The notes under the pieces: generated by a model
The model's input: the letters and a program-made list of their open reading frames with translations, nothing else
The model's database searches: none
What the model was told of the DNA's origin: nothing
Source: a virus
Direction: 5' to 3' (one strand)
Virus record (IMG/VR): IMGVR_UViG_3300047478_000080
Span: 1-20,675 of that record
DNA length: 20,675 nucleotides
In this document: positions 1 to 7,181 of the stretch, one piece after another
Layout: each line of letters opens with the position of its first letter
Position numbering within the stretch: position 1 is the first letter of the stretch
Translations under genes and position numbers: made by a program

Positions 1-60
1 CCCCTACCCTTCCTACTCCCCTACCCTTCCTACTCCCCTACCCTTCCTACTCCCCTACCT
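1..60. repeat. 17-bp pyrimidine-rich tandem repeat
   Basis: Three perfect tandem copies of CCCCTACCCTTCCTACT (1-17, 18-34, 35-51) are followed by a partial copy (52-60). The array begins at the first base of the window, so it may continue to the left. The + strand holds only C, T and regularly spaced A. The - strand therefore has repeated GGG and GGGG runs and could fold as a loose G-quadruplex. A degenerate copy sits at 467-488, just before the terminase gene, so the two blocks flank the AT-rich repeats. Function is unknown; a packaging or terminal-repeat role is an inference from position. Confidence 0.95.
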
Positions 61-229
61 GCGTCAGTTCTTTAACCCGTAAAAGCATTAGCGCCACGAC
101 AGATATTTTGCATTGACTTGCGTAGCTGTGTCGGTTCTTTTGTGTTGAAGGGAATTTAAAAATATTTTTCATATCGAGGGGGTACGTCAAAAATTAGACA
201 TGGCGAAAAAAGTTATAAAGGCCGAACCG
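61..229. other. Non-coding spacer with an AT palindrome
   Basis: I see no supported gene, tRNA or terminator here. A perfect 12-bp palindrome AAAAATATTTTT lies at 158-169. A short reading frame opens at ATG 200 (MAKKVIKAEPKN...) and runs 29 codons into the first iteron repeat before stopping at 287. Its nearest purine-rich stretch (GAGGGGG, about 176-182) is too far upstream to be a normal ribosome binding site. It could be the remnant of a small gene cut by the repeats, but this is weak. Confidence 0.5.
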
Positions 230-454
230 AAAAATTGTGTAATTTTTTTTAAAGTATTTTCCACTCTACAATGTTTAAAAATTGTGTAATTTTTTTTAAA
301 GTATTTTCCACTCTACAGTGTTTAAAAAATTATACGCATTAAAAATTGTGTAATTTTTTTAAAGTATTTTCCACTCTATATATTTTCCACTCTATATATT
401 TTCCACTCTATATATTTTCCACTCTATATATTTTCCACTCTACAATGTTTAAAA
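230..454. repeat. AT-rich iteron-like repeat array
   Basis: Two 47-bp direct repeats (230-276 and 277-323) differ at one base. A third partial copy starts at 341 after a 17-bp interruption. Each begins with a perfect 7-bp inverted repeat, AAAAATT and AATTTTT around GTGT. From 379 the end of the unit alone is amplified as four exact 16-bp copies of TATATTTTCCACTCTA (379-394, 395-410, 411-426, 427-442). The array closes at 443-454 with the same CAATGTTTAAAA tail as the first unit. The 12-mer TTTTCCACTCTA occurs seven times in all. Its TTTTCCACT part is one base from the relaxed DnaA-box consensus TTWTNCACA. The array may be a replication origin, a terminase recognition (pac) site or a regulator-binding array; the sequence does not decide. 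Confidence 0.9.
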
Positions 455-459
455 CACAC

Positions 460-488
460 TTGACAGTCCCCTCCTACTCCCCTAACCT
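460..488 (+). promoter_or_regulatory. Candidate promoter for the packaging/late operon
   Basis: A perfect -35 hexamer TTGACA (460-465) is followed after 17 bp by TAACCT (483-488), a poor -10 with only 3 of 6 consensus matches. Start would fall about seven bases later, at or next to the ATG at 495. The terminase gene has no Shine-Dalgarno sequence, so a leaderless transcript would fit. The pyrimidine-rich repeat copy (467-488) fills the spacer and the -10. The weak -10 keeps confidence low. Confidence 0.3.
467..488. repeat. Degenerate copy of the left-edge 17-bp repeat
   Basis: The stretch is CCCCT, CCTACT and CCCCTAACCT in a row. It matches the junction of two 17-bp units at 1-60 with a short internal deletion and one inserted A. 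It ends seven bases before the terminase small subunit start codon. Together with 1-60 it brackets the AT-rich array. Confidence 0.7.
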
Positions 489-494
489 AGTTTT

Positions 495-1346
495 ATGAGT
501 AACCGTATATTTCCGATTCCACCTGGTCAGGTGGGTTCTAAAGGCACACAGGACGTGTCTGCCAGCACTAGGCAGAGTAACGTAAGTCTTCCAGAACCAT
601 CTGGCCTGCCTAGTGCTGGTTCTTTAAAGCTCTCTGACGCAGACCTGCCGCCTATGACTGAGAAGGGGTTAGACCCAGATACGATAGCTTTCATACTTAA
701 GACGACATTAAGACCTGAACACTATGAAGATGAGGTACTACTTAAGTTCATATCAAGCTACATGAATTGCCGAGATGTGGCGCAAGCTTCAAGAGAGGCT
801 GGAGTTACCACGCAGCAAGGGCGAGCGATGCGTAACCGTAAGGACATACACAACGCCATATCTAAACTCACTGAGCAGGCTGTGTTGAAGAATGGTTTCG
901 ATGCTGGTGAGTTAATAGAGAAGGTAAAAGAGGTGGTCTACATAGACCCCGTGGAGTTTGAGAACCCAGATGGGTCCTACAAGACCAGCATGAGTCAGAT
1001 AAAACCAGAGGCGCGTAGGGCAGTTAAGAAGTTTAAGGTTAGAAATACGTACGAGAAAGACCCGAATGGGATGGATATTATCACAGGTCAGATAATTGAG
1101 ATTGAGTTGTATGACAAAATGAAGGGCGTGGAGTTACTTGGTCGTGAGGTGGCTACGTTTAAAGAGACTTCAGTAGTAGAGCACGACATAACAAGCAACA
1201 TGAAGGCTGTGTTATTGGGCGCTAGGGAGAGGGCTGAAGGGGCTGTACGGGAGTTAAACGCACCTGTGATTGAAGGACGTGGGGTTAGAGTAGAGCCGTT
1301 AGAGCCAGGGATGTTACAACCTGTAGAGGGTTCAGATGCCGAGTAA
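495..1346 (+). CDS. terS: Terminase small subunit
   Basis: This 283-aa protein is the probable DNA-recognition subunit of the packaging motor, which binds viral DNA and hands it to the large subunit. Residues 1-60 are polar and Pro/Ser-rich, probably disordered. About 82-125 is a helix-turn-helix-like segment (NCRDVAQASREAGVTT, then RAMRNRKDI). It is followed by the DPVEFENPDGSYK stretch (151-163) and a basic helix (PEARRAVKKFKV) that I associate with phage small terminases. It is longer than T7 gp18 (89 aa) and closer to other podovirus and siphovirus small terminases. ATG 495 is the first possible start after an in-frame stop at 483-485, yet no Shine-Dalgarno precedes it, so it may be translated leaderless. 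It overlaps the large subunit gene by 11 nt. The repeats just upstream are natural candidates for its binding site. Confidence 0.8.
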   Translation: MSNRIFPIPPGQVGSKGTQDVSASTRQSNVSLPEPSGLPSAGSLKLSDADLPPMTEKGLDPDTIAFILKTTLRPEHYEDEVLLKFISSYMNCRDVAQASREAGVTTQQGRAMRNRKDIHNAISKLTEQAVLKNGFDAGELIEKVKEVVYIDPVEFENPDGSYKTSMSQIKPEARRAVKKFKVRNTYEKDPNGMDIITGQIIEIELYDKMKGVELLGREVATFKETSVVEHDITSNMKAVLLGARERAEGAVRELNAPVIEGRGVRVEPLEPGMLQPVEGSDAE

Positions 1347-2910
1347 AGAGGACATAGAGGAGTTTAAAAAGGCGATAGAGGAGTACAGGTACGACTTCTG
1401 TAGACTCGTGTATGTGCTGTTTCCGTTCGGTGAGAAGGATCATGCGTTAGAGCACATGGCCCCGTACAAGTGGCAGATGGAGGAGTGGAAGAAACTCTCA
1501 GACCATTTAAGTGACTCCGAGACGAGGCATGAGGCGTATAGACTGATAATATCTTCTGGTAATGGTGCCGCTAAGACGGCGTTCGGGGCGATGACGTTTT
1601 TGATGCTTATGTATACCCAACAATTACGAGCGCGTATAACGGCTAACACAGCTCCACAGCTTGCATCGGTGGTGTGGCCCGAGTATGACGTGTGGTTTCG
1701 TTACGCTCGCTACAGTGAGTATTTCTTTGAGAAATTTGGAACTAGTATAAAGGCTAAAGAACCTGCGCTTGCAGAGACATGGAGGCTTGATGCGGTAACG
1801 TGGAGCCAAGAGGCGCCGGCGAGCATCTCTGGGTTACACAATAAAGGTAAAGCAATAGCATATATCTTTGAGGAGGCGCCGGGGATACCAGCTGTTATAT
1901 GGCAATATGCTAGCGGTGCGTTTACAGAGACAGATACGGTTAAGATATTCATGGCATTTGGTAACAGTGACGACCCGGAGAGTAAGTTTGAGCAGAATAT
2001 GGCATCTCCGCTATGGCACGCAAGGCGCATTGATACAAGAGAGCTTGAGCACATTGACAAAAAACAAATAGCAGACTGGTTATCAGAGTGTAACGGCAAT
2101 GAGGACCACGACGACTTCAGAGTGCGAGTTCGAGGGTTGCCGCGTAAGACATCAAAGGACTCGATAATAGCAGCGGAGACGGTGAATGGAGCAATAGCTC
2201 GTGGCAATAAATTCGACAAAAGTACACTCAAACACTTGCCTGTAATATTGACATGTGACCCTGCGTGGACAGGAGGAGACGAGACGACGATATGGTATCG
2301 TCAAGGTAATTACGCTTGTTTGCTTGAGAAATATAAACTCGACAAGAGCGCGGGGCAGGACCACATGTTTACATATTTAAATTTGTGCAGGTGGGAGAAG
2401 GAGCTTGGTGCCGATGCGGTATTCATAGATCAAGGGGAAGGTACTGCTATTTATACGCTTGCCAATAATGCCGGCAAGTCGTGGGAGCTGGTGTCGTTTG
2501 CGTCGACACCCAATGACACGGCCGAGTTTAAAGACAGTGAGTATGCTAATCTAAGAGCGCAGATGCACTATGAGGCCAACAAGTGGCTCGTGAAGGTTGG
2601 AGTATTGGACGCGGTTCAGATTGAATGGCTTGATGAGATAAGAAAACAACTGACATGGACCAAAGGGGCAAGGCATAAAATTAACGGGAAGAAGTTAGCA
2701 GAGTCCAAACTTGAGATTAAAGCCAGAGTGGGCAGGTCTCCTGACGTAAATGATGGATTTGTTCTTAGTTTTGCCCGGCAAGTAACGGAACGGAATTGGG
2801 AGAACAGTGTAGCCAGTGGGGACCGAGCGGTAGGTGGGGATGCGTTTAAAATGCCAGATCATGGAGACCCTTATTCAGACATGAGTTACGAATCGACCTT
2901 GTATGATTAA
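1336..2910 (+). CDS. terL: Terminase large subunit (ATPase/nuclease)
   Basis: The 524-aa protein is the packaging motor: an N-terminal ATPase drives DNA into the prohead and a C-terminal RNase H-like nuclease cuts it. Walker A is SGNGAAKT (74-81), with Ala in place of the usual Gly before Lys. Walker B is IAYIFEEA (174-181), reading Glu-Glu where Asp-Glu is commonest. A coupling-type motif MAFGNSDDP follows (206-214). Likely nuclease acidic residues are D308 (ILTCDPAW), D365 (AVFIDQGEG) and D470 or D473 (SPDVNDGF). Length is close to T7 gp19 (586 aa). AGAGGG (1325-1330) is the ribosome binding site, inside the end of the small-subunit gene, and the 11-nt overlap suggests translational coupling. 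All motor parts are present, so I expect it to be functional. Confidence 0.92.
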   Translation: MPSKEDIEEFKKAIEEYRYDFCRLVYVLFPFGEKDHALEHMAPYKWQMEEWKKLSDHLSDSETRHEAYRLIISSGNGAAKTAFGAMTFLMLMYTQQLRARITANTAPQLASVVWPEYDVWFRYARYSEYFFEKFGTSIKAKEPALAETWRLDAVTWSQEAPASISGLHNKGKAIAYIFEEAPGIPAVIWQYASGAFTETDTVKIFMAFGNSDDPESKFEQNMASPLWHARRIDTRELEHIDKKQIADWLSECNGNEDHDDFRVRVRGLPRKTSKDSIIAAETVNGAIARGNKFDKSTLKHLPVILTCDPAWTGGDETTIWYRQGNYACLLEKYKLDKSAGQDHMFTYLNLCRWEKELGADAVFIDQGEGTAIYTLANNAGKSWELVSFASTPNDTAEFKDSEYANLRAQMHYEANKWLVKVGVLDAVQIEWLDEIRKQLTWTKGARHKINGKKLAESKLEIKARVGRSPDVNDGFVLSFARQVTERNWENSVASGDRAVGGDAFKMPDHGDPYSDMSYESTLYD

Positions 2911-2958
2911 ATAACCATGGGTAATATGCAAGAATAAATTGACATAAGTAGTCGAATT

Positions 2959-2978
2959 ATTCACTCTTAGGGGTGAAT
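2959..2978 (+). promoter_or_regulatory. Hairpin upstream of the TTG-start gene
   Basis: ATTCACTC (2959-2966) and GGGTGAAT (2971-2978) form an 8-bp stem with one G-U pair and a TTAG loop. No T-tract follows, so it is not a standard intrinsic terminator. It abuts a 10-bp palindrome TCCCGCGGGA (2978-2987) whose right half forms the start of the next gene's Shine-Dalgarno. It could be an RNA processing or translational control site, or a weak terminator. A TTGACA at 2939-2944 lies just upstream but has no -10 at proper spacing. Confidence 0.5.
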
Positions 2979-2997
2979 CCCGCGGGAGGACAACGCT

Positions 2998-3495
2998 TTG
3001 GGTTTTCTTGACGACTTTAAAGAACAGATAGAGAGCGTCGTCAATGATGTGGCGGAACACGTCGTTGGCCTAACCTCAATGGGGCAACTCAAATACAAAG
3101 ACGGTAAACTCACTTCGCCGCTTTTAGAGAGTGACTTTGTAAGAGACATCGGGCGTTCAGTTAAGAGCGTGTCACCAGAGCTTCTCAATGCTCAAGTTAA
3201 CCTCATGACAGGCGGCATGGCCGGCTATAAAGATGGCAAAATCACAGAGGGTCTTGACTTTAAAGTGCTAGATAGAATAACGGGGCGGGACTTGGTAGAA
3301 AGACAAATGCGGATGCAAGAGGCTCAGATCGAGAGAGAAGAGAAACTGCGCGACAGGTTTTTACTTGAAGAAAGAACCACAAGACAGCACGAGGACTTAG
3401 CGGCGTCTAACATGGCACAAGCCTCGCGCAGGAGTGCTGAGATGAGATCTGGTTTTTTTGGGTCTCCTTTGGAACGTAACTTTTTAGGACTATGA
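2998..3495 (+). CDS. Hypothetical virion-module protein, TTG start
   Basis: The family is not recognised. The 165-aa soluble protein contains a short internal repeat, YKDGKLT (33-39) and YKDGKIT (77-83). A long charged helix with coiled-coil character (about 99-147, rich in R, E, Q and M) follows, and the C-terminus (SGFFGSPLERNFLGL) is Gly/Phe/Leu-rich. TTG 2998 is chosen because an in-frame stop lies at 2974-2976, a strong GGGAGGA (2984-2990) sits seven bases upstream, and no ATG or GTG fits. The next Met is residue 28. The gene overlaps the portal gene by 4 nt (ATGA). Its place between terminase and portal suggests a minor head or portal-associated role; this is inference from position only. 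Confidence 0.75.
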   Translation: MGFLDDFKEQIESVVNDVAEHVVGLTSMGQLKYKDGKLTSPLLESDFVRDIGRSVKSVSPELLNAQVNLMTGGMAGYKDGKITEGLDFKVLDRITGRDLVERQMRMQEAQIEREEKLRDRFLLEERTTRQHEDLAASNMAQASRRSAEMRSGFFGSPLERNFLGL

Positions 3496-5219
3496 TGATT
3501 TACCCAGGTGTTAATAAACAAAACTGTGAATATCTGAGAAACCAAGCCAAGCAGAAGTTCGACAAGATTCGTGGGACGTGGCTTGAGTGCGGACGCTGGG
3601 CGCTCCCCCATCGTATTAAGTGGATGTTGTCGCAGACCGAGGGTGAGCGCAACAACATGCATGTCGTTGATGTAACGCACATACTGGCTTTGCGGTCATA
3701 TGTCGCCGGATTCCTTGAGGGCAATACGTCAGCAACGAGGCCGTGGTATCGTATCGGTATTGGTGAACCTACAATCGACATGTCACAAGAGAACCATGAA
3801 TGGCTCGATACGTTTACTCGGCGCACACTTAAGGCACTTAGCTCAAGTAATTTCTATCACGCAGCGGGTGAGTTTTATTATGATTTTGGCACGTTTAATA
3901 CTGGTTGCCACTATGTCGAGGAAGTGCAAAAGGGGTTATTTTTTCACACTCTTACGCCCGGGTCATATTATCTGTTAAATAACGGATATGGTGACGCAGT
4001 GGTGATGGTCAGAGAGTTGTCTTTGACAGTTAAAGCTCTTGTTGACACATATGCAGTTAAGAAGCCAAACGGTTCTTGGGACTGGTCCAACTTCTCATCA
4101 CGAGTGAAGAAAATGTACGACGATGGGAACTATACCCAGATGATCGACATCGTGCATATAGTTAAAGAAAACAACGAGTTTAACCCCGAAGAACCCGTTG
4201 CCGGCATGAACAAAGCGTGGCTTGAGGTAACGTATGAGCTTGGCGGAACGGGCGGTCAGTATTACGCAGACGGTATGGAGTTCGGAGCGGCAAACCCTGA
4301 CCCCCACGAGAAAGACACCTATTTAAAGATAGCGGCTCGCAAACGTAAACCGTTTATTGCCGGCAAGTCTAGTACATCAGGGAATTATGAATATGGTGAA
4401 AAGGGTCCAACTCTCGACGCGCTGGGTGTCATTAAATCTCTTAATAAAAAGGCCATTGGTAAAGACCAGGCGCTTGAGCAAATGCTTAAGCCACCCCTTC
4501 AGGGTCCGGCTAATCTTAAGAAGTCTTACATTACAACAGCCCCCAACTCCTATGTACCGCTAGACCCCACAAGCCTGTCGCAGAAAGGGTTACGAACGAT
4601 TTATGAAGTCAACCCCGCAATCGCTCCACTCATACAGGACGTGACCGATTTGCGACAACAAGTAGATAGGCTTTATTATGCTGATTATTTGTTATATTTG
4701 AGTAAAAACCCAAAGACTCGAACGGCGACGGAAACCAATGCGATTGTAAACGAACAGCAAATGGTTATCGGACCAAATCTTCAAAGTCTTAACTGGACGT
4801 ATAACGTACCGGTCGTTGACTACGTTATGGACTATGTACTTGACAATGACCCATTTTTACCACCACCTCCGGCAGACTTAACCGGAAGGTTCTTGTCACC
4901 AGAGTTTATCTCAGTGTTTGCACAGGCCCAAAAAGCTGCTGACTTGCCCGCAATTGACAGGTATATGGCAATGATAGCAAATGTTGGTCAGTTGCAACCT
5001 GACATATGGTACAAAGCGAATCTTGACAAGCTCGCTGATCTTTATGAAGATCGTTTATATTTGCCTGCGGGTTTAAATAATCCGCAAGACAAGGCAGATG
5101 CGTTAAGAGAACAGGCAATGGCACAAAGACAACGGCAACAACAAATAGAGCAGATGGCTCAACTTGCTGGCGCCGCTAAAGATGTAGGTTTACAAGCTAA
5201 TAATGCAAAGGGAGAATAA
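3492..5219 (+). CDS. Portal protein (head-to-tail connector)
   Basis: The 575-aa protein would form the portal ring at one vertex, through which DNA enters and leaves and to which terminase and tail attach. It fits the podovirus head-tail connector family (T7 gp8 type, 536 aa; Pfam Head-tail_con as I recall it). Family-like features are WLECGRWALPHR, the region SSNFYHAAGEFYYDFGTFNT then HTLTPGSYYLLNNGYGDA, and the C-terminal RTATETNAIVNEQQMVIGP stretch. The tail (538-575) is Gln/Ala-rich. The gene starts ATGATG: the first ATG (3492) overlaps the previous stop, but AGGA (3486-3489) is better spaced for the second ATG (3495), which may be the true start. It sits in a terminase, portal, scaffold, capsid order. 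Confidence 0.9.
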   Translation: MMIYPGVNKQNCEYLRNQAKQKFDKIRGTWLECGRWALPHRIKWMLSQTEGERNNMHVVDVTHILALRSYVAGFLEGNTSATRPWYRIGIGEPTIDMSQENHEWLDTFTRRTLKALSSSNFYHAAGEFYYDFGTFNTGCHYVEEVQKGLFFHTLTPGSYYLLNNGYGDAVVMVRELSLTVKALVDTYAVKKPNGSWDWSNFSSRVKKMYDDGNYTQMIDIVHIVKENNEFNPEEPVAGMNKAWLEVTYELGGTGGQYYADGMEFGAANPDPHEKDTYLKIAARKRKPFIAGKSSTSGNYEYGEKGPTLDALGVIKSLNKKAIGKDQALEQMLKPPLQGPANLKKSYITTAPNSYVPLDPTSLSQKGLRTIYEVNPAIAPLIQDVTDLRQQVDRLYYADYLLYLSKNPKTRTATETNAIVNEQQMVIGPNLQSLNWTYNVPVVDYVMDYVLDNDPFLPPPPADLTGRFLSPEFISVFAQAQKAADLPAIDRYMAMIANVGQLQPDIWYKANLDKLADLYEDRLYLPAGLNNPQDKADALREQAMAQRQRQQQIEQMAQLAGAAKDVGLQANNAKGE

Positions 5220-7175
5220 ATGAAAACGAAAATGAAACAACTAGCGGTCGCTCTTGGTTTGTTTATGGGTGGCTACTCGCTTTACGCGAGCTTTGAGGTT
5301 ATCGCAGGAAGTACGAAACTCGGCGGTGGAGCGTTTAATAAAATATGGTGTAGCACAGGCGTAACCTGTAGTCGCGTAGGTGACAAACTTAAGATTGTTA
5401 CTAACGCCGCTGTTGTTGGTGACATCACCATGGACAGCGCAGAGCTTATATCAAATGCGGTAGACGACACTATTGAAGTTAAATCCAACGACGAACATAC
5501 TACGTTGCGCGTCGAAGGCTATGAAGCGAAGAACAGTATTTTAGAACTTGCGGCAGATGACGGTGACGACACTGGTGACAAGTATTATTTAAAATCAGAC
5601 ACGTCAAACGTGTTTACTATAGGTAATGGGTCGACCGATCTTACTACACTCACCACTGTTGGTGACTGGACTTATGGTGGCACTACTCCCTATCTAACTG
5701 TTGGAGACAACGGAGCGGAAGATTCTGGTCTCGTGCTTGATGGATCTGCCGCAAACTGGAACATCTCGCACGACGAGACGGCAGCAAAACTAGTCGTTGG
5801 TCTAGGTACAACTGCCGGTACAACAAACCGCATGGCGTTTGACAGCGCAGACCTAAACATATGGTTAGGTGACGCAAGTGCAGCCGACATGGGCCTTATC
5901 TTCGACGGTAACGCTCAAGACTTTAATATCAGCATGGACGACTCAGTGGATAAACTGGTTATCGGTCTAGGAAGCGTAGCCGGCACAACAAACCGTATGG
6001 CGTTTAACAGTGCCGATTTGAACATAGTGTTGGGTGACGCAAGTACAGCTGACATGGGTCTTGTTTTCGACGGTAATGCCCAGGATTATAACATTTCTTT
6101 AGACGATTCGACCGACGACCTTGTTATTGGTTTAGGAAGCGCAGCCGGCACAACAGATGCAATGCGGATTGACGAGAACCAAGTTGTTACATTTCTTCAA
6201 GACCCCGCTTTCCAAGGTACTACCCCCTATGTAACTGTTGGGGACAACGGAGCGGAAGACTCTGGTATCGTATTCGACGGTGCTGCTGGCAACTGGAATA
6301 TCTCGCACGACGAGACGGCCAGTTCGCTAGTAATCGGCGTAGGTACTGCGGCGGGAACAACTGATGCCATTCGCATTAACACTTCACAAGTTGCTACGTT
6401 TTTAGCTGATCCGATATTTGCAGGTACAACACCTAACGTAACCGTAGGTGATGCCGGCGCGGAAGATGCTCAAGTCACTTTTGACGGTAACGCTCAAGAC
6501 TTCCATGTAGGTCTTGACGACAGTTCAGATAAACTAGTCATTGGTCTAGGTAGCGCATTGGGAACCACAAGCCGAATGACGTTTAATAGTGCCGACCTTG
6601 ACGTTATTTTAGGTGACGCAACAGCCGCCGACGTAAGTTTAATGTTCGACGGTAACGCTCAAGACTTCCATGTGGGTCTTGATGATAGCACTGATGACCT
6701 AGTCATTGGTCTAGGCAACGCACCCGGTACTACAGATGCGATTCGTATTGACGAAAACCAAGTTGTTACTTTCGTGCAAGAGGTTCTAGGTTTAGGTACT
6801 GATAGCTTGTCTGGATTTTTAAACAAGCAAACGGCATCTACCACCACCACCATTACAGCGGTACAATGTGGTCAGACATTCGTAAGCAATAGTGCAGACA
6901 CTCTTACACTCCCCGAAGCGTCTTCGGTGTTGGGTTGTCGTCTAACTTTTGTATGCGGAACTGCTGATGACTTCCACATCGACACAGACGGCACAGATGC
7001 CATCGGTGGCGTGTCAGTGATTACAGGTAGTAACACCACTGCTGTACTCGCTCCGTCTGCTGGTGATCGCATCATGTGTACAGACATCGGCTCAAGTGTT
7101 GTTCTTGAGGCTGTAGGTGCTAACCTGTGGGCTTCCATAGGCGCCGCTGGTGGCGTTTGGACAGATGCCAACTAG
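5220..7175 (+). CDS. Repeat-rich fibre-like protein with signal peptide
   Basis: The 651-aa protein begins like a secretory signal peptide: basic MKTKMKQ, a hydrophobic core LAVALGLFMGG, then SLYA at 20-23 as a possible cleavage site. Two Cys follow (C44, C50). Residues 150-520 hold six repeats of about 30 residues built on DGNAQDF, a D(D/E)(S/T) turn and LVIGLGxxxGTT, starting near 174, 229, 284, 353, 422 and 477, spaced 55 or 69 aa. The end (about 537-651) is a beta-rich domain with ITAVQCGQTFVSN and a final WASIGAAGG, like C-termini of phage fibre proteins, with Cys at 550, 573, 579 and 620. It is probably a fibre, decoration or adhesin protein, perhaps exported. Its position between portal and scaffold is odd. 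AGGGAG (5209-5214) is the ribosome binding site and ATG directly follows the portal stop. Confidence 0.7.
   Translation: MKTKMKQLAVALGLFMGGYSLYASFEVIAGSTKLGGGAFNKIWCSTGVTCSRVGDKLKIVTNAAVVGDITMDSAELISNAVDDTIEVKSNDEHTTLRVEGYEAKNSILELAADDGDDTGDKYYLKSDTSNVFTIGNGSTDLTTLTTVGDWTYGGTTPYLTVGDNGAEDSGLVLDGSAANWNISHDETAAKLVVGLGTTAGTTNRMAFDSADLNIWLGDASAADMGLIFDGNAQDFNISMDDSVDKLVIGLGSVAGTTNRMAFNSADLNIVLGDASTADMGLVFDGNAQDYNISLDDSTDDLVIGLGSAAGTTDAMRIDENQVVTFLQDPAFQGTTPYVTVGDNGAEDSGIVFDGAAGNWNISHDETASSLVIGVGTAAGTTDAIRINTSQVATFLADPIFAGTTPNVTVGDAGAEDAQVTFDGNAQDFHVGLDDSSDKLVIGLGSALGTTSRMTFNSADLDVILGDATAADVSLMFDGNAQDFHVGLDDSTDDLVIGLGNAPGTTDAIRIDENQVVTFVQEVLGLGTDSLSGFLNKQTASTTTTITAVQCGQTFVSNSADTLTLPEASSVLGCRLTFVCGTADDFHIDTDGTDAIGGVSVITGSNTTAVLAPSAGDRIMCTDIGSSVVLEAVGANLWASIGAAGGVWTDAN
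5690..6755 (+). repeat. Intragenic repeats of the fibre-like gene
   Basis: DNA-level copies underlie the protein repeats. GACGGTAACGCTCAAGACTT occurs at 5904-5923, 6483-6502 and 6648-6667; the last two copies match for 26 bases and lie 165 nt apart. A longer block near 5684-5820, coding GTTPYLTVGDNGAEDSG through NISHDET, recurs near 6219-6360 about 535 nt away with mostly silent changes. The pattern indicates successive tandem duplication and divergence, with 165-nt (55-codon) and 207-nt (69-codon) periods. Confidence 0.85.
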
Positions 7176-7181
7176 GTTAAT

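Noticed and set aside
61-230. T7-type phage RNA polymerase promoter or other -35/-10 pairs
   Set aside because: I found no repeated 20-bp-like promoter motif in the intergenic gaps, and the TTGACT at 113-118 and TATAAA at 214-219 have no partner at usual spacing.
364-442. Possible CRISPR-like array in the 16-bp repeats
   Set aside because: Units are directly tandem with no unique spacers between them, and no cas gene is near.
1710-2231. Minus-strand frame of 173 codons
   Set aside because: It lies wholly antisense to the large terminase gene, whose Walker and nuclease motifs are clear; its product shows no recognisable domain and there is no ribosome binding site to support it.
2917-2937. 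Tiny frame ATGGGTAATATGCAAGAA before a stop, between terminase and the TTG gene
   Set aside because: Only six codons with no ribosome binding site; most likely chance.
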